A DNA stretch of 64,000 bases from Colocasia esculenta (lineage: Eukaryota; Streptophyta; Magnoliopsida; Alismatales; Araceae), in NCBI GenBank assembly GCA_014218235.1, contig CM024764.1, forward strand, positions 69,849,184 to 69,913,183, written 5' to 3'. Under the pieces are notes generated by a model. The model searched no databases. It saw only the letters and a list, made by a program, of their open reading frames with translations, and was not told the origin of the DNA. The translations under genes were made by a program, and so were the position numbers. Shown piece after piece: positions 35,944 through 46,949 of the stretch; position 1 is the first letter of the stretch; each line of letters starts with the position of its first letter.

Positions 35944-37747
35944 AACTGCTCAATCTCACGATACCACGGGCTTTCTTCTTCCATCAATTCCCCTAATTCA
36001 ACAAGCAACAACTCCTTCGCTTCTTTCTTCTCAGCCTTCAACACTAGGGAGCTCCTAAGGTTCGAGAACCAAGGATCCTGAGTTGAGGGAGCTTCTAATC
36101 TCTGAACGGTGATAGTCTCAGCGCTACGGCTGAGAGGGAAGGAGAGAGATGAAGCTAATGACGCCAGAGCATCGGCCAGAATGTTCTGAGAGCGAGGAGT
36201 ATGAATGTAGATGAGTTGGCGGAATTGCTTGGCGAGGAGCGTGACCAGATCTTGATACGGCTTGAGCTTGGGGTCACGAGTGCGATAGGTAGAGAGAACT
36301 TGCCGAAGGACGAGCTGAGAGTCTCCTATGATCTTAAGGTGACGCGCGCCTAAAAGGTAGGCGAGCTTAAGACCGGCCAAGAGAGCCTCATACTCGGAGA
36401 TGTTGTTGGTGGCATAGAACTGAAGTTGGTAAGCTAAAGGAATGGTGATCCCTTCTGGGGTGAGCAAGACTGCACCTATGCCCCGTCCCCTAGAATTGAG
36501 AGCTCCATCGAAATGGAGTGACCAGAAGGGATCATGAGAGACAAGTGATAGGTTTTCATCGGGGAAATCCTCTTGAACCGTATCACTATGAGGAAGAGGA
36601 AGGTGAGCAAGGTGCTCAGCAATGGCATACCCTTTTATGGCTTTCTGAACAATAAAGGAGATATCGAACTGAGAGAGGAAACTTTGCCAGCGAGCCAATC
36701 TGTCGGCGAGGACTGGCTTCTCAAGGAGATACCTAATAGGGTCCATTCTAGAAATCAAACTCACCTTATGAGCTAGGAAGTAGTGCTTCAATTTCTGCAC
36801 TACCCAAACTAGCGCTGCACAAGTTTTCTCCATTATGGTAAGTTTGAGCTCGGAAGGATTGAAGAGCCTAGATAAGTAGTAGACTGCCCTTTCTTTGCCG
36901 GATTCATCATGTTGGGCAAGGACAGCTCCTAGGGAGTCCTCAACAGTTGACAGATATAGGATTAGGGGTTTCCCAGAGACAGGTGCCTGAAGCACGGGTG
37001 GATTCATAAGGTAACTTTTGAGCTCATCGAAGGCCTCTTGGCATTTATCATTCCATTCAAAACTGACTCCTCCTCTCAACAGTTCATAGAAAGGACGACA
37101 TCTTTGAGAGTGCTGAGATATGAATCTCCTTATGAACTGCAGCCGACCAATCAAACCTCGAAGCTCAGATATGTTCTTAGGAGGAGGCATCTCATTGATT
37201 GCCTTGGCCTTGTGCGGATCTATTTGAATCCCCCGCTTACTAACTATGAAGCCTAATAATTTTCCCGAGGAAACTCCAAACACGCACTTCTTCGGATTCA
37301 TCTTCAATTGATACTCTTGTGCGCGACGGAAAACTTTGGCTAGTACGGAGGAATGCTCTCTTTGGGTTCTCGACTTCACCACGATATCGTCCACGTAAAC
37401 CTCAACATCAATATGTATCATGTCGTGGAAGATAGCTAACATTGCTCTTTGATAAGTGGCGCCGACATTCTTTAGTCCAAACGGCATGACCACATAGCAG
37501 TATGTTCCCCATGGGGTGGTGAAGGAGGTCTTCTCCTGATCCTCGGGGCTAGACGAATTTGATTATAGCCGGAGTAGCCATCCATGAACGATAGAGTTTC
37601 GAACCCTGCTGTATTATCGATCAAAACATCCAAATGAGGTAGCGGGAAATCGTCCTTAGGACATGCCTTATTCAAATCCCGGAAATCTATGCAGATGCGC
37701 ACTCTTCCGTCTTTCTTCATCACCGGGACGATGTTGGCCACCCACAA
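35874..37747 (-). pseudogene. Tat pol: reverse transcriptase, RNase H and archaeal-type RNase H
   Basis: RT begins in 37472-37747 (VPVMKKDGRVRICIDFRDLN, KACPKDDFPLP, SFMDGYSGYNQI) and, after a frame change near 37500, continues in a 539-codon frame with MPFGLKNVGATYQRAM and the catalytic YVDDIVVKS (about residue 33). The retroviral RNase H (residues about 170-300) reads LYLSTVEDSLGAVL, where the usual catalytic Asp is replaced, so it is probably dead. A second, archaeal-type RNase H (residues about 325-455) keeps its acids in LHFDGALNS, NISEYEAL, IGDSQLVL and NILADALASL. This double arrangement marks the Tat lineage. Confidence 0.92.
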
Positions 37748-37759
37748 AGGATAGAGGAC

Positions 37760-38600
37760 TACACGGATAAATTGGCTTTGTGTAGCTTATCAATCTCCTC
37801 TTTCATCTTTAAAGCGATGTGGGGGGGAACCTCCTTAACTTTTGTTTAACGGCAACTGCCCCTGGCTTCAAAATTAACCTATGCTCCACCAAATCGGGGT
37901 CAATGCCAGGCATGTCATCATAGGCCAGGCGAAAGAATCCTTGAACTCCCTTAAAACCTCTATGAGCACTTCTTCTTCTTCGGGAGGGAGACCAGATGCT
38001 ATGGTCAAGAGCCTGGGGTCCCCTTGCGTTCCCACATTCACCTCCTTAGTAGGTTCGTCGACTGCTGAGGTAGGTTCGTCGAATCTCCTCATACCACTAG
38101 CATACGCCTCAGCAGCATCCTCTATCTCAACACCATTTTCATCTAATGGGTCTTCTTCGGCTACGATTTCATATATCCCAAAGCCGTCGTCTAGCCCTTC
38201 CTCTATCGGCATCTCCTCTAAGTTCAGAACTACCGCTTCTTTGACGAACTCTTCGACAGCTAGAAGAGCGCCACATCTATGGACTAAGTCTAAGAGGTAT
38301 CTACGGGGCACGCCACTAGCCTTCTTCTTCCTAGACGGGGACGGGGACTCACTAGAGACTACCCTTGAATTTGAGTTAGATTCAGTATTTACAGGAGGCT
38401 CTGGAGAACCGTCCAGAGGTTTATTGGAAGGGGAACAGACAGGTGCGGCAGGGCCGCGAAGATCCTCCGATGGAGCTGGAGGAGGGAGCAGGCCACCCGA
38501 GCTCAGGGTGCCGGCAACAGCATCAAGGTGTAGGGGAGCAGAAGGCCCCTCACCCGGATTGCCTGGAATGGTCATGGCTGACCACCAGGCGAGCGAAAAG
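37760..38600 (-). pseudogene. Tat pol: linker between protease and RT
   Basis: Ser/Pro-rich start (MTIPGNPGEG), then an acidic middle, and at the end VLREFKDSFAW followed by a frame change into the usual DMPGIDP-like region that leads into RT. It belongs to the pol polyprotein of the Tat element. The frame change near 37900 is close to the end of the ORF. Confidence 0.7.
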
Positions 38601-38627
38601 GACGACGATGGCTATCGGGGAGCAGAC

Positions 38628-38884
38628 GTGACGGGGATCGCCATCGAGAGTGGGAGCACGAGGGAAGTGACGGGATTGCCATCGAAATCAGGAGCGCGAG
38701 GGAGGTGACGGGGATCGCCGTCGGAAGCAGGAGCAGGAGGGGGTGACGGGATCGCCGTTAGAAGTAGGAGCAGGAGGAGGTGACGGGGATCGCCGTCGGA
38801 AGCAGGAGCAGGAGGAGGTGACGGGGATCGCCGTCGGAAGCAGGAGCAGGAGGAGGTGATGGGGATCGCCGTCGGAAGCAGGAG
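38628..38884. repeat. 38-bp tandem repeat in the Tat pol linker
   Basis: About six to seven copies of a 38-bp unit of the form GGGGATCGCCGTCGGAAGCA plus GAGCAGGAGGAGGTGAC, with minor changes. On the minus strand all frames are open over it (for instance TAIPVTSSCSCFRRRSP), so it may be translated as a low-complexity spacer. Confidence 0.9.
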
Positions 38885-38948
38885 CACACATTTTTTGTTA
38901 TTTTGATTTTTTTCATTTTTTTGATTTTTTTTGATTTTTTTTGAAGAA

Positions 38949-39660
38949 TCACATTAGACTAAATGGTTTGGGAAAAAGACAGGACCGAACCATTAAAGAG
39001 AATGATGAAGCGGGGTGAAGGACGAGTGAATGCCTTAATGGCGTCGGGTGAGATTTGAACGATGAAGGGGAGAGGCAGGGAATGAAGCTAACATTAAACT
39101 CAAGCACGGATGAAATAAAATGAGTAGGAGGCCGGGAGAGCCCTGGCCAGAACTCCCGTATAAATAGGGGCAAATGAACTGACTGATCTTCCTCACCAAA
39201 TCCAGGCAACTGTCGCCTGGTGGTGGTTGTTGATACTGATAATGCTGCTACTTGTGGTTCGTCTTCTCCACTGAACAATCCATTGACCGCAGAAACAGGG
39301 TCTTCTGATTCCAGCTCTTCTTCCTCAGCTTCTGACCTTTCGAACAACAGACTGACTGATGAGACAATATCATCTTGATCTGGACCTTCAGTGCCTTTCT
39401 CAGCCCTCTTCTTCTTGTTGGGTCGCTGCTCCTCTAAAGTTTGATAGTCCGATCTTGATGTCTACATGATGGTGTTATATCCGGGCTGAATGGGCCCTCT
39501 GACAAAATGCTCGTATAAGGACCAAGTGAGCGATCCCTGGTCTGAATGCGGAGGAGATGATAAAGCGGCCCATTCTGAATACCCAAGGCCACGCTTCGTG
39601 AATTTCTTAGTGGTGGCGACAGTCTTGGTTTGCCCCTGGAGGTGGGCACCCAGGCCTTTT
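38949..39660 (-). other. Tat pol: unassigned stretch between protease and linker
   Basis: ORFs at 38949-39347 (acidic start MFERSEAEEEELESED) and 39434-39649 lie between the protease and the 38-bp repeat. They are in sense orientation and probably belong to the polyprotein, with frame changes. I recognise no domain. The T-rich 38890-38945 interrupts the frame. Confidence 0.4.
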
Positions 39661-39673
39661 CCTGACTGATAAC

Positions 39674-40671
39674 CTAGTTGAACATGATGTCCCACCCCTT
39701 TGTATTCTTGCTCACATCCTTCCTGACTGCCATCATAGGAGGAGACCGAATTGGGCGATTTGAAGAGAAAGTATAGGCCCAAGTGTAGTTAACATCAAGT
39801 ACTGAGATTATGGGCTTATTGGACGGCCATACTGATGGCAGCACTCTCTCAACGGCTTCGACTGTATGCGTTGTGGTCACACTCTTGACCTTGACTATCC
39901 TTCCTTGAAAAGGGAACTTCAGGCACTGATGCGCTGTAGAGGGTACCGCCCCTAATGATTCAATCCACGGGCGCCCTAGAATGGCTTTGTAGGTGTGATC
40001 AATGTTCAGCACATAGAACTCCACAACATGACGAGAGGGCCTAATTCAGCTTGCAAAGTGATGACCCCGTGACAGGCACGTCGTGAATTGTCATATGCAG
40101 CAATAGTGGTAGGCGTGGGCTGCAATTGACGTTCCGATATGTTGCAAGCTCTAAGAGTGCTTAGTGGACATACATTAATGGACGCTCCTGTGTCCACCAA
40201 AGCCGCATCGACCGCCACTTTATTTATGGTGAGTGTCACACACAGGGGCATTTTCCTGGCCTCGGGGGCAGCCAACTCGCCATCAGAAAAGGTAATGGTG
40301 GGTCCTCTGTTTACTATAGAGAGCACTGAGGGCAGGTTGTCTGGATTCATGTCCTCGCTGACCATGACTCTTTGCAAGAAAGTTCTGAGAGCGTCTTGAT
40401 GAGTCTGTGACCTCTTAATGAGCTCCAATATGGAGATCTTGGCGGGAGTCTGATCGAGGTGCTTTAAGATGTCATATTGGGTTCCCGGTGCCGGATCAAT
40501 CTCTTCTGTATCTTGTTGCTGCTGATTGTTGGTTTGTTGACCTAGCACAGGCATGGATGCGTTAGGATACATTCGATGAAACATTCGCCCGCTCCGGAGG
40601 GCAAGGTTATGGTGGAGTGGAGAGGCTGTGGTGTCGAGGATAGCGGGGTTGGCTAGTAGAGGTGCTGGCAT
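39674..40671 (-). pseudogene. Tat aspartic protease
   Basis: Two overlapping frames. 40006-40671 has the active-site DTGASINVCPLSTL (about 40180) and upstream SDGELAAPEARKMPL. 39674-40024 continues with FYVLNIDHTYKAILGRPW and VPSTAHQCLKFP, the second half of the retropepsin fold with the ILGRPW motif. The frame change between is at about 40020. The protease would cut the Gag-Pol polyprotein. Confidence 0.88.
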
Positions 40672-40832
40672 AGGGGAGAAGGGGGTGTTGTTTGGTGGAG
40701 GGATGATGGGTGAGGTGACGGGGAAATAGGATGGTGAGGTGATGGTGGCAACATGGGGTGTAAGGGAAGGAGGCGTGGTGGATGCAGGTGCGGGAATAGT
40801 GGGCGTGACGTGAGAAATGGCCAGGAGTTGGC

Positions 40833-42900
40833 CTACCTCATGATCGTCATCGAAGACCCACTGGGCTTCTGGTGGTGCATGGTGGACAACGGGGTTAACA
40901 TGCGCGGCGGAGGAGGCGGCGGAATTGGTTGAGGGTTCGGAGCGGGTTGATGTTGTGGCATGGGATTACGGACTATGCCTAGATCATTCACCGGCTGCTG
41001 CGGCTGCTGCTGTTGCTGGTGTTGCTGGTATTGTTGCTGGAAGGGCTGGTATTGCTGTTGCTGTTGTTGTTGTTGCTGCGGCTGTTGTCGCCTCTGTTGC
41101 TGCTGCTGTTGCCTCTGGCCTTGCTGGTCCCTCAGAGTTTGGATCAACCTTTTCATTTCTGCCCAATCAATTTGATTCTGCTCATGGAGATTGTATATCA
41201 TGTCCCGGAATTGGAAGCAATTGGACACATTGTGGCCCAGATGACGATGATAGACGCAATACTTTGTTTGATCGGCCGCCATATTCCAATTCGCCTTCTC
41301 AGGAGGGAGTCTTAAAGCGTTTAGGGACATGAGGGCTGCAAAGACATCAGCTAGAGATTCAGGCAATGGAGGGTATTGGGTTCTCTTGGGCCCATTGGGT
41401 TTCCTGGGTGCATAGCCATTTTGTGGTGGAGGGACTTGGGAGTATTGGCGCTGGTCTTGAGGAGGATTTTGTCCTTGGGGAGGTGGCTGCCTATTGTTGT
41501 TGTTGTTCCAAGGCTGTTGGGCTTGTTGGGTATAGGGGGACCTACCTACTGGGCCTTGAGGGTTGCTAACGGCACCTACTTGTTCATTGGTCTGGATCCC
41601 CTCGGTGACTGGGCCTTGCGGCTTCTTGGCATAACGGGCCTTGGGGGTCTCAAACATGGAATGTATGGGCGAGTCCTTAAGTTGGGTTTGGATGAAACAG
41701 GCTCGACTATACAATTGGTGCATGGTAGAGATGTCGTTCATGGCCAAAATGGCTCGGTAGGTGGGTGTGGCATTAGAGATCAACAGCTTTATTTTCTCCT
41801 CCTCAGGCATTGGACACCGGACCTTGGCGGCCAATGAGCGCCACCGGTCGGCATAGGTGGAGAAATCTTCTTCTGGCTTCATCTTCTCGGCCACTAAATC
41901 CACAAAAGAGTATTCGGGTCCCACCCGATCCTAAACTGCTGCAGAAACCTTTCTTGGACGATTTGGAAGTCCTCGGCTTCCTCGGGAGGCAAAGAATAGA
42001 ACCATTCCAAGGCGAGACCATCTAATGATTTTCTGAACAGATATGCCATGAGATGGCGGTCATACTTGTGCGGCGCCGATTCATAGACGAAGTCCTTCAG
42101 GTGAAACCCCTACCCAGAGTATCGACGATATACAGGGAGTTCGGACTGGGGAGGCACCCGGAGGTATTGGAAGGACGGGAGGGCAATGTCAGCTACCTTC
42201 CGAGGATCAATTTGCCTCCGGAGGTCATGAAGCTCCTTCTTCATACTTGTCCACTCTGCAAAGAAACGGAAGGAGAATGGATCTGATGCGTAGGGACAAG
42301 GGAGCGTGGCTGCTTAAAGGAGTGAGACCTCTCGCGAGGGAGCAGAGCTGGTTCGGCCGTATAATATGTAGTGGGAGGAGACCGAGGCCGAACCTCTCGT
42401 GGGGGGAGGTAGCTTGGTTCTGAAAAATGAATGGCCCGAGGGCGGAGAGGCGTAGGGTCTGCCCCAGACGAAGAAAGGTGGGGGGCTGAAGCGACGCGGA
42501 CTGAGGACTCCTCCGATCGGGCTGGGTTTTGACCCCGGGGAGATAAAGGTTGCTTCCCCTTAGCAGCAGCTATGAACTCTCGGACTTGGTCCGGAGTGAG
42601 GTGAGGAAGGAGCTGGCTGAATTGAGAGTGAGGGTCATCATCCCCGGAGGAGAAGGAGGACGGGATTGGATCCCAGTAATGGAGGGAGGCTGGATATGCC
42701 CGGGAGAGTGGCCATGGAAGGTTGGGCCACTTCCTCGAGCAAACCAAGGGGTAAGGCATCGTCGGCAAGGACGCGAAATTGGTCCATGTCGAAGAGGGGA
42801 TTATGATACAGTACGAGGATTGGAGGGGATTGACTCGATCTCCCTAGACAATGACGCATACACCCTCCAACCAATTTGGGGGGCACACCTAAACTTCTAG
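40833..42900 (-). pseudogene. Tat gag
   Basis: The N-terminal part lies in 42241-42886, probably starting at MDQFRVLADD (about 42790) or the ATG at 42886, followed by a Ser/Pro/Arg-rich stretch. The main gag domain is in 40833-41924: EDFSTYADRWRSLAAKV, LISNATPTYRAIL, then a Gln/Pro-rich linker, a Cys/His cluster (CVYHRHLGHNVSNC, about 41220-41260) and a long Gln tract (about 40980-41110). Frame changes near 41930 and 42250 join the parts. Gag would form particles; the Gln tract is encoded by CAG/CAA repeats and is unusually long. Confidence 0.85.
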
Positions 42901-43977
42901 CACAACAAAAAAGACAGAGAGGAGAAGGGGATCAAAGCACTCAAGTTATCATGCTTACAACGCAAATTTCTTAAGATTCGAACTTGACCTTTTAAGTGAA
43001 TTGATTAAGGAGATGTCACTCGGTCATGCGGTCCCTGGACTCAAGTGCTCCGATATGACTAAGGATGGTACACACTCACACGGGGGTGGTTCAAACTAAG
43101 GATACAATGGGTACAACTAGCCCGGCGAACCGCAACGTGAGTACGGCCACGGGGACTTACGGAGGTCCTCGGAAGGCGGGCCCGAGTCAGCCTACGAGTG
43201 CTCGTAGGTGAGAGGGCTCACTCAACCAAGGGGGAATCTAACCAATTGGGATGAACAGCGTATGCACGGGACTAAATGTATGCAAGCATGGAGATGAGGA
43301 GCAAACAGGGTGACAATAGAAGTCCTCGGGCAGAGTCGCGACGGCCAGATACGTCGCGACCCTATCGCGACAGGGTGGGCTGCCGCGATAAGGACAGAGG
43401 CCCGAAAACGCACTGAGCCACCAACCCAATTCAAACAGAATATCCTACCAAACTAAGGAACATCAAGAGAAACTATAATGATACAACATGAATCAGGAGC
43501 AGACAGAAACTGATACCTGGATGAAAGCAATAACACACAAAGCAAACCTGTTAACGCGTCGCCTGTCCCAACCGCGACCTTGTCGCGTCCGCTTCACCGA
43601 CCGCGACAGGAACTGAAAACTTACAGATGAAACTAAACGGAAAATCCGAACCCTAACAGGATACTATCGGACAGAAACGCGAGCAAACATGATCTAGGTA
43701 CTATAAGAAAGACGCATGGTCTCATGGGCATCGAACAAAGAGGACATAGGGAATAGGAAGCACCAACCTGATGACGCGTCCCCCGCCTGCGACGCGACCC
43801 TGTCGCGACACCGCGATCGGTCGCGATAAGGACCGAGCGGAAAAAAAGCAGGGAATGAAGAACAAAACCCTAACAAGACACTATAACGGTACACCACAAG
43901 GAAACATGGCAAGCAATCAATAATCAATCAAAATCTACGAGGGTGGCAATGAAGGTCCCACCGTGATCGCCAACAGG
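42901..43977 (-). promoter_or_regulatory. Tat 5' leader with TCGCGA clusters and primer-binding site
   Basis: Non-coding leader between 5' LTR and gag. TCGCGA-type clusters lie at 43325-43400, 43555-43615 and 43775-43835. Directly inside the LTR the minus strand reads CCTGTTGGCGATCACGG, the probable primer-binding site (43961-43977), different from the Met-tRNA site of the other two elements; the exact tRNA is not certain. Confidence 0.65.
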
Positions 43978-45406
43978 TGTAATCACAGGGATTGTGCTTC
44001 CCCTCGACACGGACATGAATATCAAATATAATGGCATGGAAAACAGGAAAGTGATCGCCACCTAGGTAAGTTGCCTAATGATGTGAAAAGACAATGGCTA
44101 ACTTAAACTAGGAAAAGGGAAGAGAACAGGAGAATGACCTGGTGTCGCGGTCGTCATGGCCGCCGCGTCTCTCGTATCGCGTCAGTGAAAACCGACGCGT
44201 CTATGTCGCGTCACCCGAGGTCGTCGCGTTCTCTGAATGCGGGAGATTTGTTGTAGTGACCTTCTTCTAGTCCTCCAGCCGGCCAGAGTACCAGAGCTTC
44301 TCGTAGACCTTGTTTGCTTGCCTGCCAATCAAAAGAAAACACAAAGAAAAGACCCTATTAGAACATGTAAAGTGTAGTATCTATTCCAAAAGATGAAATG
44401 AGACGGAGGATCATGGTGGGGACGCACCTGGGGTGGTTTTAAACCCCTGTGGGTGTGGGAAAACATGGGTGGATGATAGATGTGCTCTATTTAAAAAGAA
44501 CATAAAAATGCATGTAGAAATAGAGAAAAGGGAGAGAAGAGATGATGAGCCCCATTAGGGCGACTTCCTGGCGTGGATGCAGCTCCAATGATGTGCCAAG
44601 AGGTCCAGGAGATTGCTGAAGTCGCCCTCTTCACGTTCCTTGCTCCATTAATGGTGAAATAAGTGAGTTGTGAGGAATGGAATGTGAAGGGAAATGAGTG
44701 GAATGAGTGGCTGCGTGGCTAAGTCTTGTTCAGGGGAAATTTTGGCAGCCCTTCGGGGTGATCCTCAGGCTCTCCTCGTCCATGAGGAGGGGTCATGCTT
44801 ATATAGAGCTTGGAGTGAGAAAATTGGGTATTATCCCCTAAAAAAGATGTGGAAATTAAAATGGGGGATAAAGCTCTATCAAAATCGGATGTAGAGTCCT
44901 TAGGGGAGCTTGGGAGAGTCCTTAGGGCCGAAAAAGTGCTCAAGGGGTCGGGATAAACCTCTTGGACCAAGTCAAAGTGCATGGGAGGATAAATAGGATG
45001 TGGTTATGGAGGCCAGAGATCTCGGTCCTTGTCGCGTCAGATCGCGGGGGTCGCGACTAGAGATGCGACGGTGCGGGGGGTCGCGACAGCATCGCCCACG
45101 TGCATGGATAATGCATGGGCTGTCGCGGCGGCCTAACCCGTCGCGACTAGAGTCGCGACGCCACTCTGCGTCGCGACAAGGAATCCGAATTATTCTGGAT
45201 TATTCTTTTCAACCACATGCTAAAATAGGAGTCAAATCCTCTAAGGACTCTTTCAAATGATAGATTTCAGGATTTCAAGGCATTTTTGATGGATTAATGG
45301 GCTCAAATCAAGGCAAATGATGGGCTCAAGGTGAGTGACCAATTAGGGGCCCACTAAGATAGCAAGAAATGTGGTTCAACCCATTAGTTATAATCGGGTG
45401 TCTACA
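43978..45406 (-). repeat. 5' LTR of the Tat element
   Basis: Pairs with 26039-27445, 22 bp longer because of scattered single-base insertions, mostly in homopolymers. TATA box CTATATAAGC on the minus strand at about 44798-44807; TCGCGA clusters at about 44145-44230 and 45030-45180. Confidence 0.95.
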
Positions 45407-45863
45407 GTAGAGTCCTTACTATTTTTCTAATTTAATTTGTAGTCCATACTTTTGAGACATCAGCATTTACGATCCTTGATTAACGAGGTCCATCTCTTTT
45501 GCATTGGTCTCTTTTTCCATTCTCTTCTTACCTTTCCATCCTTTTGAAGATGCCGTGAACTATCGTCTACGTGAACTGTGACTTTGGGTACTATAAAATA
45601 ACAAGTTTTACTTACAGAATGTGTGTAGTGCACTTATAAGAACCATTGATATGACTTACATGAAAAGTCATGATCTGCAAAGATCTTTGAATTGTCACAT
45701 CGTATCTCGACGACGCGTCGTTCATTGAACCCTTATCTTCTTCACTGTGAACCATTCTTCATAGCTATTAAAGGAACCCAGGTCCTCATATTTCTCCTCA
45801 CAAGCTTTTCTGAGTCTTCTTCTTTCTATCTTTCTTGTTCATCTTCTTCCTCTTTATTTGCAT

Positions 45864-46113
45864 ATGTCTTCATCTGACGGTGTTCCCCAGAGGGATGGGA
45901 AAGAACTGATGCCACCGGCACTAGTTGTGGATGGAGGCTTCACCCCGACTACTGGAGCTATTACAATGGTTGGACGATAGCTCTACAGAAGGCCTTTAGA
46001 CTATACAACCACAAGAGCATCACCGAGATCTGCCCTGACATCGGCCCCAAGGCGAAACCCATCTACACCCTCCGTTCTTCCTCCCCTCCCTCCTCCCCTG
46101 AATCATCGGCTTA
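45864..46113 (+). pseudogene. Unassigned coding-like block inside the MULE
   Basis: GC-richer than its surroundings. Starts MSSSDGVPQRDGKELM and after a one-base frame change reads YYNGWTIALQKAFRLYNH and ends in a Ser/Pro-rich stretch before a TAA/TGA region. It could be the 5' exon of the MULE's own gene or a captured host fragment. No family recognised. It lies between the left TIR and the transposase remnant. Confidence 0.35.
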
Positions 46114-46149
46114 AGGAGGATAGGGACTTAATTTTGTCAGGCTTGTTTT

Positions 46150-46760
46150 TTTAATATAATATTATCATTTTATCCAGTCATTTTTTTACTCTATATCATT
46201 CATTATCTGTGCTCTCTATCATGCAAAATCAACATGTTAGTAGGAAAGGAAGATGACTTCGATAGGTAGTGTAATAGAAATAAGTACACATTGTAACATG
46301 TTATTATGTATACTATAATCAAAATAAGTAAATATTGTAACAGATTAATCTTACACTTGGAAAGAGTTTATGTAACAGGTTATTATATATGCTGTTCTAT
46401 AATAGTATATAACTAGAATTGTAACAGCTTGATTCAAGACTGTTCTGTAACAATATATAACTAGAACTGTAAAAGTGTAGTGCTTGTACTATAAGATCTT
46501 ACGTCGTATACTGCAACACCTTACAAGTTATAATATAACAGGTTATTACGTATACTTTATTAAATATTTATGTGTACTGTAATAGAAATAAGTATATAGT
46601 GTAATAAGTAATTGTAACACATTACAACAGCTTCTGTAACAATGTCTAAGTAGTTCTATAATAGTGTAGATCTATGTTGTAACACATTACAAGTTATACT
46701 TTAACAAGTTTACATTGTAATACTTAAAACATTAGTAGGTCTACTGTAAGAGGACAATAT
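46150..46760. repeat. GTAACA/TTACAA motif field inside the MULE (left part)
   Basis: An AT-rich stretch with many short GTAACA, TGTAATA and TTACAAG motifs spaced a few tens of bases, not strictly tandem. A second field on the other side of the transposase start (47330-47590) has the same motif on the other strand (TTACAGTAA, TTACAATA). The same core builds the satellite in the foldback element at 51339-55534. Confidence 0.7.
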
Positions 46761-46949
46761 CGTCACTGTAATAAATTAACAATTGTTTCTTCATGTAAAT
46801 GTAAAGTATAGTGACAAGGGAGAAGAAAATTGAATGTGCGGCTATTCATTGTAGCATACTCCATCGTAGACTCGGAAACATATGACAACTGGGTCTGATT
46901 TCTACAAAATCTGAAAACGACATTACTTTCAGATAGAACAATCATTTTC

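Larger units (their letters stand above)
26039..45406 (-). mobile_element. Ty3/gypsy Tat-lineage retrotransposon with antisense PMD genes (19.4 kb)
   Basis: Bounded by the exact 5-bp TSD GTAGA (26034-26038 and 45407-45411). LTRs at 26039-27445 and 43978-45406 begin TGTAGACACCCG in element orientation, as is usual for the Tat group. Order on the minus strand: gag, protease, RT, RNase H, a second (archaeal-type) RNase H, integrase. The double RNase H is diagnostic of Tat. Between pol and the 3' LTR, about 7 kb carries two genes on the opposite (plus) strand with plant mobile domains. TCGCGA-rich clusters are scattered over the LTRs and all non-coding spacers. The coding region is only lightly damaged. 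Confidence 0.95.

Noticed and set aside
40925..41332. Plus-strand ORFs rich in Ala, Val, Leu or Cys opposite the Tat gag
   Set aside because: They are the antisense of the CAG/CAA Gln tract; composition explains them.
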